This document shows, piece by piece, positions 24,060 through 32,701 of a DNA stretch of 64,000 bases; the stretch's first letter is position 1, and each line of letters opens with the position of its first letter. Source of the DNA: Stichopus chloronotus (Eukaryota; Echinodermata; Holothuroidea; Aspidochirotida; Stichopodidae); the NCBI GenBank assembly GCA_021234535.1, contig CM037850.1, positions 1,860,001 through 1,924,000 on the forward strand. Direction: 5' to 3'. Position numbers and translations under genes: made by a program. The notes below the pieces were generated by a model that was given only the letters and a program-made list of their open reading frames with translations, searched no databases and was not told where the DNA came from.

Positions 24060-26530
24060 AATAATCGTTTGCCATCACGACAATGTATACTGCGAATGAA
24101 GGAAGACAACGTCCCACTCTATAAATGCAAATGAACATCATGTCCCACACTAAAAAAAATAAGAATAATCATAAAAAATAAAACATCAGGATCAAGCAAT
24201 GTCATTAGAGACAAGTGCGATTTTATTCTGTTTTAAGCCATATCTTACATCGACTATTCCTTTTTCACATCGCATTGTTCGAGGTTGCCGCGAAAGCTTT
24301 TGGGAATTTAAATAAGTTATTGTGGTTGGTATGATGAAAAACTAGTCAATTAAATCCTACCGATGTATTAACGATGTGTAGATTTATAACTACTGAATAT
24401 TCAGTGAGTTTGATTCTGCAGGTCGTCAATACAGCACTATACTGTTTTTACGTCATCTCTTTTTTAAATTCAAAATACAAGACAAACTTAATCCTTATCA
24501 ATACTTCACATTAGCACAGCCAATCATGACCCTAGTGTGCAAGATATTTTAATCCGAAAACGAAAGGAGTGAAGTAACAATCACTGTATCGGATAGGTCC
24601 AGGTGATGTATTACTGGAAGAGAGTAACGTGTATATGGCACAATAAACTATGAAACAGGAAACTGACGAAGAGGAGGCTGTCACACGTGACGCGAAGATG
24701 TGTCCAGGGAATAAAATCGATTATGGTTTCAACTACGGGTTCACTTTAACTGCAGGCCCAGAGGATTGCAGAAGTTGACTCAAAAGATTAATTCCTCTCT
24801 GTATCCGAGCCACCCAGAGGTAAGTTGAAACCGCATACCCTCATTTTACAGTAAAATAGTTACTCTGTATACTTACGATACAAAAAACATTTCTGATCAA
24901 ACCCAGAGTATGTTTGTCCATTTGCAGACACTATCTTTTTTTTTATCTCACTCAGTTTAAGTGTAAAATATAAAGAAAAGACGTCATCTTATTTGATGGT
25001 ATCTTCGAAGGTTCAATCAATGTAAACCTATGTAAATTTTCGAGGTATCTGCCAGATTATCCATATCTGACATACCTTAAGAAGTATAAGTATCATGGTA
25101 ATGGTCATTTTTAGAAATCTCTTGTCATCACTATATTCGTTAGCTGTAGACCCCCCGGTGAAAAAAAAATGAAATTTAATGATCATAAGCCAACTATTTA
25201 TGTTATATATGTTTGACAGCTACAGCATTATGGAACTTTTGCAGGAATTCATTCAATGCTATATTACACTTTAAATAAGTTGTATTAACATTCAAAAGGT
25301 TGCATTAACGAGTTCTTCATGCAACCTTTAAAAATTGGAACATTTCCTCGGGACCCACAACCCCGGAGTGTGCATGTGTGTGCATATACATTCTTTGTTC
25401 GTCGCGTTTATTGTAGGCCCTATGTTTTTGTAGCTCATTTGTACTGACTTGCGGTGCTCTATCCCACAAACATAAAATTCTCGTGTATTCAGTGGCGACG
25501 TGAGTCCATGCTTCCTGGGGCTGGGCGGGGTGGAAGGGGGGGGGGGGTGGGGTGGGGTGACTCAACTTGGTTTCAATATCGAATGACCACACAAAACGGT
25601 AGGGATGAGATTTAAACTGCGTGTCTTGCCTACTTGTTTAGTATTTTTGAAAGCATACACCCCCACTGGATGACTTTTTGAGATGTTAATGAATGTACAT
25701 TACGGACGATTACCAAGAAAAAGTTGAGAAAGAACTGACGGTACGGTTGTTTTGCATAGGTACACATGCAGTTGGCCGTTTGAACAAAATCTACCCCTCT
25801 GTGCCGTTCATATGCACTTTGATCCAATGAAAATTAGGGGATTTAAGCCAGCTATAGCGAAATACTTGTAAAATGGAAAGGGTAAGAGTCATGGATTTCA
25901 CATTTGCAATTTTTATTTAAGTTTAGAGGTCATTTTATATGAAAATATGCCAATTAGGGCTCAAACAGGCTTATTGCACATGCACGGTACTAAATGATAA
26001 TAACCTATTGATTTATTTGTATTTCAAAGTGTGTTGGTGTGATGTAAGCTTTTTCCCACTATTTGATGTAAAAATCGTGAATATTGATTGAAAAACAGTC
26101 GAGATGTAAGTTTTGCCGAAAACTGGGGCAAGCCCCTTCAAAACCGCACATATTGAATATGTGCCACATATTACATAAAAATTCGGTTTTCTTCTTCAAA
26201 ATTTTCTATATCACTTACCAATGTGAAACTCTCATAGATAATATCTCCCTTTGAACTGTAGTTGACTTTCCACCCCCCCCCCCCCTCCGTCCCGGTGAAC
26301 TGGATGTCTTCATCTATGAGTTGCTGTTGAAAAAAAAAAGAAAATTAGTTTCAGAACTTCAACTTATTGCAAGACCCACTTCGTCTTCCCGCTGACCTAC
26401 TTCATCTCCCCCAACAAACTTTCCTTCTTTGTTGAGGAAGTAGAGTTTTGTCTTGTTTGAATGGGAAGAAGGAAACCTTTACATTTGTTAGCTGGGATTG
26501 CTCCCTTCTCAAATGAAACATCAAAACTGG
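24060..26530. other. non-coding stretch, no gene seen
   Basis: No supportable exon. Contains a G12 run at 25536-25547 and a C13 run at 26273-26285. The piece 26187-26247 (CTTCTTCAAAATTTTCTATA, then TCACTTACCAATGTGAAA) shares words with repeat family R1 and may be a short remnant. Confidence 0.35.
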
Positions 26531-26539
26531 TATACTTAC

Positions 26540-26757
26540 TGTACCATCTTCATACTCTTGCCACAACCATGTCCCAAAACAGTTGTGGCGGTCCCGGCCA
26601 TCTTCCTTCAGAAGAGCACAGCACTCTGCAGCGTCTGCCTCGGATTTTTTTTTCACCAGGGGCTCCCTGGGGATTGTTGCTCCAGGCACTGAGCTGCTGG
26701 TTGTTGATAGGGGAAGGAGTTTTTTTGGGGGGGTCTTCTTAGAGGTCGTCCGGCTGA
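26540..26757 (-). CDS. candidate exon of an unidentified gene (partial, possibly decayed)
   Basis: On the minus strand a frame open from a TAA near 26768 encodes a Ser/Thr/Pro/Lys-rich stretch (TSKKTPPKKLLPLSTTSSS) followed by a compact, complex segment ECCALLKEDGRDRHNCFGTW and LWQEYEDGT, ending exactly at a strong donor (ACA|GTAAGT, phase 0). A second, upstream frame (PPPASSKEAKETPEESTSNT) follows a good pyrimidine-rich acceptor near 26806 but is out of phase with it across a C7A7 run near 26726. Either two acceptors are alternatives, or there is an indel in the homopolymer (sequencing error or pseudogene). I do not recognise the protein. Confidence 0.3.
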
Positions 26758-26959
26758 TGTGTTACTGGTGCTTTCTTCGGGCGTCTCCTTGGCCTCTTTG
26801 CTGGAGGCGGGGGGAGGGGAGATGAAGTTGAGGATATTATGGTTGTTGAAGTGGAGGCACCAGTTATTTCTGACACAACTGCTCTGGGAGCAGGGACGTC
26901 CATTCATGGCTCAGCTGGGTCATGTTTTGTCTCTAACATTCTCACTGTCATATTAACAG

Positions 26960-27730
26960 CCAGGGCTACTTAACCTACATAAGCTTCCTTTCTCTAGCCT
27001 ACAGTTCACCGCTTTCACAAAGGTCGGTGTATGATGGTTTCGGTACAGAGATAATCTATTAAGAGTAGCAATTCATACAAAGTCTTTAAAAGGGAATGGG
27101 GCGTTTGCAATACACCAACATGGCATAGCCTACAAGGTAAACAAGGTAAAGTCTTATTTAACTGATGCGAGAGCTGTACAAAGTCCAAAAGGCCAAGGAA
27201 AATAACTAAATCCTTTTCTGATATAGCTGGCTGAAAAACTTACATGCAACATCTGAAAACGGTATATGAAACACGAAGAAAAAACAAACAAAAATAAATG
27301 AATGTTTATTCTACATAGTTCATTTCATAATGTCGGAAATTTCTCTTGACACGATTTTTTGCAACTGGTTGCCCTTTCTATTTAATTATCAAAATATTAC
27401 ATGTACACCGTGCTGTGTTTGTAATATGTGGATTTGACTAATTGCAAGGGTAACGCATGGGGCCTTATCTTTGTTATGAAAGCTTGGTGGGCAAAGGGAA
27501 GTTTTGCTTTGGAATCTACCTTTTTTTTGCATAATTTGTATGAATAAATTGTAGGACTCGATTGCGCAATAACCACAACTGACATTTGGCCAAACTTTTT
27601 ACAATTGATTTAACCGACCAGGAATTTAAATGACCTCATTAAAATAACGTAGTCACTCAATGAAAAAAAAAAACTCTGGCTTCAAACTATAGTCTGTTTA
27701 GGGAACCATAGTCCAAACTTAAAGGCTGTA
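26960..27730. other. non-coding stretch, no gene seen
   Basis: AT-rich DNA without recognisable exons or strong repeats. Confidence 0.4.
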
Positions 27731-27975
27731 CGGCATCACCCTAAGCTATATTTTTACCTCCCAGAAAGCAAAATTCTCAACTGGTTCTAAGTTACAGTAC
27801 TCTTAGATTGCCAGCAAATTCGAAAGATGCAGAGCAGCTCGTATTACACAGCGTACACAGGGATCCATTGTTTTGATTACACATGTGGAGGAATTTAAGA
27901 CAGGCTGAGGGAGGGACTAGATGTAGGTGGTTGGGAGAATTGAAACTGTCTGGGGTGATGAGTTTTCGTCTTTAA
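27731..27975 (+). repeat. dispersed repeat family R2, copy 1
   Basis: About 240 bp closely matching 53370-53598 in the same orientation, 25 kb away. Best-conserved part: GATTGCCAGCAAATTCGAAA, then GATGCAGAGCAGCTCGTATT, then ATCCATTG.TTTGATTACACAT, GAGGAATTT, GGAGGGACTAGA and TGTCTGGGGTGATGAG. Neither copy keeps a long shared frame. Likely a fragment of a mobile element of unknown type. Confidence 0.85.
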
Positions 27976-27999
27976 CTGTGGGATACACTACATGCAGTT

Positions 28000-28980
28000 C
28001 TTCCGAGACGGTCTCATTTATGTGAACAGTTTCGCAACTCGTATGCGGCTTTGAGCCGACCATTCTGAACCGTGACGGTATAGCGCATCTGTACTACATT
28101 CATGTACCCCACTACATATGTACTTTAAATTGTATACCGTGAAAGCGCTTTGGATATTCGAATGTCGCACCAGACTTAGAAATTACTCTCACTTAGCCAT
28201 GTTTTTCTTTCTTTTTACAACCACGCTGCGACCCTCTCCCATCTGATCTTGTTGGTGGCTATATTTCGGTGACTAATTTAATCAAAGGAAACGATTTGTG
28301 ATTAAGTTCCGTTTCAGTGTTATTAAATGATCTTATCTCGTGCAACAGTGTTTTAACTAACTGGAAATGCATTAAGAAAGGTGTAATTCAGCTTCCAACA
28401 ATAACATTATAAACATCACTCACCCAGTGGACCTGAAGTCGTACCTGGGCAAATAAATATTCACGAGTTGTCTCACTGCATGATCGGATCCCTCAGTCAG
28501 GTTATTCCGTATGTAGAGGGTTTCTGAATTTTCACGTGACCATATACACTGCAGATAGTTAAAGTAACAAAAAAAAAACGAAAAAAAAAGAAGACTGTCG
28601 TTGGGTTTCGTGTGACGGCACGCGAGTGCGGGCATTACCAGGAATTTAGGACAAAAACCCACACGTATTCCTGACTTGCCCAACTCACACCCAAACCACC
28701 ATCCATATGTACTATATTGTGGCAATACACTTGTCCTTAAAAATCAAAGGATGTGGCGCCATGATTATCTGTGATGTCACCTAGGCACAAATGAGTGAAT
28801 AAAATTTGCTTTCCTGTATAATCTTGACTGTCCTAAAGGAATCGTTACAATACTTTTAAGATGTGACCTTAATCCTGCGATATTTCAAATTAAATCTGTA
28901 TATACCTCATCTACATTTTCGCTAATGCCAAAGTTCACAGTTAAATGAGAATTCCTGTTTCAAAAAAAAAAAAAAATTGC
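28000..28980. other. non-coding stretch, no gene seen
   Basis: No supportable exon. Several poly(A) runs. The 101-codon minus-strand frame at 28420-28725 has no recognisable content. Confidence 0.35.
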
Positions 28981-28985
28981 CACTG

Positions 28986-29361
28986 TTAAAGGGGCTCATT
29001 GAGTTGATATCAGTAAAGATTGCGGTGATTTTGAAGTATACAAACACACGACAATACTCACAATTAGCATAATTAATCAAGTTTTACATCCAATAGTTAT
29101 ATGAAAACTGTCAATTTTTTCGAATTTTTGACCGTTACTTGCTCTGATTGTGTGCATGTGAATGTACTAATGTGAAAATGTCTGGTCACAAAGTTTCAAA
29201 AACCAAATTTAATCGTTGGTTACTCACTCATTAATGTTCCAACGTATGTAAAACTTTGGGATCCTTTTAGCTTGACTGTTTGTCATTAGTATGTGAAGGA
29301 AACTTGACTGGTTTAGAAAAATTGAGTGAATTTCACAAAACAACTCAATGAGCTTCTTTAA
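28986..29361. mobile_element. MITE family M1, full-length copy (376 bp, TTAA-flanked TIRs)
   Basis: Left end TTAAAGGGGCTCATTGAGTT and the reverse complement of the right end TTAAAGAAGCTCATTGAGTT match at 19 of 21 positions (28986-29006 and 29341-29361). Both outermost tetranucleotides are TTAA, which would fit a piggyBac-type TTAA target site or simply be part of the TIR. The interior is AT-rich and non-coding, so it is a non-autonomous element. Related copies lie in introns of the neighbouring repeat-protein gene (35003-35283 and 32890-33025). Confidence 0.8.
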
Positions 29362-29364
29362 TAT

Positions 29365-30865
29365 CTTAGTCACAAGTTACGAGTGAGGAACACTAAAGAT
29401 ATTGATATGCCTCGTAAAGTTGTTCTCTCTTATTTAAGAATCCGATTCAATTATCAGTAAAATACGCCTTTCAGTAGTGGCAGGATTTACACAACCTTGG
29501 GTTGTTAGCCAGAGCTCATGTTAATCTCATCACCATGAAGTTGCTGTTAGCCAGCAGATAATATTGTTTTTAGATGAAGCTAGCTCTTATGATTTATTTT
29601 CGTTAGCACGTACAGGACATTACGTAATTCTCTTGTTATCTGTTTTGACAGGCCATAAGGAATTGTCCATTTTATCGCCTCTGATATGAAACAGGAAGTA
29701 CTGTGGGGTGAATTAGAATCAAAGAGAGTGTAGACTAGGCGAAACTATAGCGAATGGTGTCAAAGGTCACAAAATCACGTGAGAGAATCATGTCCAGTAT
29801 TTGCTGATCGTCCTTCCCGCGATATACTGTCCGCAACAAATCAGGATTTAGCAGACCAGTCAAGTGTAACATTTAATTCATGACGGTTGAAATTTACAAA
29901 TTTGGTGATTGTGTAGCAACCAAAATTATAACGATTACTTCTTTATTTTTTTCGTTTATCAATTCATTGATTTATTAATTTCTTCTGTACGATCAAAACA
30001 GAAATATAGTCGGTCTATGGACAAGACACTAGAAAAGCAAGTGATTCTCGAGCAAGTGTACGTGAAAAAATACAAATAAAAGTACAAAGGGGAAAAACAA
30101 CAAATACAGAAGAAAAAATAGAAAAAATGAGCAATTGACTCAATCACTGTACTGCGCGATTTGGTGAGCCTTTATCTTACCCTAGTTACTAACGTATATT
30201 GGGAGAAGACTCCAAATTTTTATAAAAATAATTATTTAAGAGTGTTTTACTGTGCTTATGTCGTCTCCTGGTTGAAAATACTGACATTTACTACTGTTTC
30301 GAGCATCTGTGGATAAAGCCAGAGTGTTACTAAAAAAATACGATGTTACTAAAAGCATTAGAAAGGGTATTATTGACATATTTATATACGAATATCGCCG
30401 ATCTTAGGGATTTATTGCTATGCATGCGGTAGCAGTATCTGAGTTTAGAGACGGTCATTTATATGTTAATTCCTGCCAGAGCATGTTGTTACCAGCTGTC
30501 AAAATCACAAGGCTGCCGAACTGAACCGGCAACCTCAATTATTCCAACTCATTCTCCTCTCCATAATACCTACGGATTAACGTCTGATAGCCGCAAAGCA
30601 ACAATCACCATAAACGGATGCGTTATTGTAGGCTCCTGTGTATGATGCATAACTTAATGTGAAAAAAAAATAATGTATTTGTTTGCCAGATCTGAACACA
30701 CCTTCCCACTAAGGAACTTTGAATAACTCTATCACCAGGACAGATACATGCATAGGCCTATATCAGTTCCTTGTTTATACTCATATATTGCATTCACTTT
30801 TCTGGCATTTTTGCTTTAAAATATGAAGACGCCTGATATTCCAGGAGTATGGTAAAATCTCAGAG
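29365..30865. other. non-coding stretch, no gene seen
   Basis: AT-rich DNA without recognisable exons or strong repeats. Confidence 0.4.
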
Positions 30866-30870
30866 TTTTA

Positions 30871-31121
30871 AGCCCGGGTCACACTAGCGCGATTCAACAC
30901 GCGATTCCAAAAAAAAAAAAAATTGCAAAACTTGAATTGCCGTTTACATTAATGAACGTAAAATATAAACTACGAAATCGATTTTTCTCTTTCAAGAAAT
31001 CCAGGATTGAGAGACATTGTGACCCTGTGTTATTCTGAACAACTTTTATCATCAGCTCAATTTGCACTTACTTAGTTGAAAGTTGAATTGCTTGTTGAAT
31101 CGCGCTAGTGTGACCCGGGCT
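30871..31121. mobile_element. PIF/Harbinger-like MITE, 251 bp with perfect 30-bp inverted repeats
   Basis: The sequence AAGCCCGGGTCACACTAGCG and its continuation CGATTCAACA (30870-30899) is repeated perfectly in reverse complement at 31093-31122. Immediately outside AGCCCGGG...CCCGGGCT both flanks read TTA, a 3-bp target-site duplication of the kind (TWA) made by PIF/Harbinger transposases. The interior is AT-rich and has no frame, so it is non-autonomous. Perfect TIRs suggest a recent insertion. Superfamily is inferred from TSD length and sequence. Confidence 0.85.
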
Positions 31122-31129
31122 TTAGTTTC

Positions 31130-31146
31130 GGGGGGGGGGGGGGGGG
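31130..31146 (+). repeat. G17 homopolymer next to the Harbinger-like MITE
   Basis: Uninterrupted run of 17 G, 8 bp beyond the right end of the MITE. Length is likely to be unreliable in sequencing. Confidence 0.9.
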
Positions 31147-31149
31147 CTT

Positions 31150-32615
31150 CAGCCTGGGACCCACATAGAGGTTTCCCCTAGACAACACCAGGATTTTTCC
31201 GTTTTCATGTTTGTTGTCAACTTACAATTAATAACATAATAATTAAAGTAAATTGTGAACCACAATATACCCATCCTGACCCTGAATAAACTTTTCCTTG
31301 CAGAGATATGGGCCTATGCTAAAACCTCAGAGTTTCCGGTGGATTCGCCCATTATCCTCACGGGGGTCTTGTCCATAGACCTCACTAGTGACACTTAGAC
31401 GGACCCTTAGAACTCACTCACTAATTAAAGGTCCAATTAAATGCATATCTCGATTTCTCTCGAACCGGGAAATATGTTTACCCCAACAATTTTCCCTCCA
31501 TTTGCCCTCCACTCGCCCTCAAACCATTCTAAAATCCTGAAGCCGCCACTAACTATTTCTTTTTTTGTGGTGACGATATACTTTCAAAAATTTAAGAAAA
31601 ATAAGTGATAAGGCGAGTGACAATAACGTTAACTGATACGTATCAACGTACCCTACACCATATTGTTGCACTCTAAATTTCGCAACGAAACAGGGCGTTG
31701 AAGTTTTAGACGCATCAGCTGGTACAACAGAATAAAATCGAATGAATTGATCAAACCTTTCCATACGTAAAAGTATATGTACCTTTCTATGTGGCTAAGG
31801 TATAGTGTTTGCATCGTTCAAAAAAATCGGACCCGGGTTACCCGAGATTCACATAGTTTGTAGGGTAGTTGAGCACTTGGGAAAATGTAATTTCCATCAT
31901 GAATTCATAAGACAATTTCCTCTGCATGTTCATACGATACCTGATGTTGGGGCATAACAATGAAGTATTCTTGGTCGAAAAAAAGAATATTTGTATTATA
32001 AATTTGTATTATAACATACGTACAATGTACCTTAGTGAGGTTTGAATCCTGGTCGGAATTTCAGAAGCGTGTCCCGTCGGATAAGCGGCTACTCGAAGTA
32101 AAGATTTATTTTACTTATTTTGGTACATTTCGTACTGTGAATTTTGCATCTATTTTCATTCAACTACTTGTTTTTAAGTTATGGTGCGTACCTAATTTGT
32201 AAAGAAAATCGTCCTTCCTCAAAAATAGGAGAGTTGGTTCCGTTGATTCGATGTTCGATGTTTTCTTATTTTGTGTCGCAACATGTATCGTGGATGTTCC
32301 ATACTAAGTGAATAATAGAATAATTAAAGAAGTGGTATGCAGACATATCACGTGATAATTGTTCCTCGGGACGACGGGAACTTGTTGCACGTACTGGTAA
32401 ATAATGCAAGTTGCACTAGCCACATCAGTATACGAAGTCATGCCTGAAGTACGTTGTACACCAGAAATCTATGCTGAGGTAGATTTGAATAGGAAATAAG
32501 CCATAAAAAGTAAGGAAATTGTGCCACATGTGCGCATGAAGATATGTTCCAAGAATAGGACAAAGTTTTGCCGTAAGTACACTCGTTGAAAAAAAAGAAT
32601 CTTTTTTCTTCAACA
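31150..32615. other. upstream region of the repeat-protein gene
   Basis: No exon recognised. A 5' UTR exon and promoter of the downstream plus-strand gene should lie here or further left, because the start codon at 32626 is preceded by a splice acceptor rather than a promoter. A segment near 31300-31335 repeats words seen just left of the Harbinger-like MITE (CTCAGAGTTT), suggesting an older repeat into which the MITE inserted. Confidence 0.35.
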
Positions 32616-32616
32616 G

Positions 32617-32701
32617 AATTACATCATGAGGTGGTACATAGCTTTGACGGCGGTCACTGCCATTCTGTTTGTAATCTCTGTAGATGCAAAAAGAGATGGA
32701 C
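32617..32701 (+). CDS. repeat-protein gene, exon with start codon and signal peptide
   Basis: A strong acceptor (TTTTTTCTTCAACAG) ends at 32616, leaving nine 5' UTR bases before ATG at 32626; at least one non-coding exon must lie upstream. The 25 codons encode a classic signal peptide with a 16-residue hydrophobic core and a likely cleavage after DA, then KRDG. The exon ends C|GTAAGT at 32701 in phase 1. Confidence 0.8.

Noticed and set aside
28986..29361. Firm assignment of MITE M1 to piggyBac
   Set aside because: TTAA at both ends fits, but TTAA could be part of the TIR and the terminal bases are not the usual piggyBac CCC/GGG start; left as a family of unknown class.
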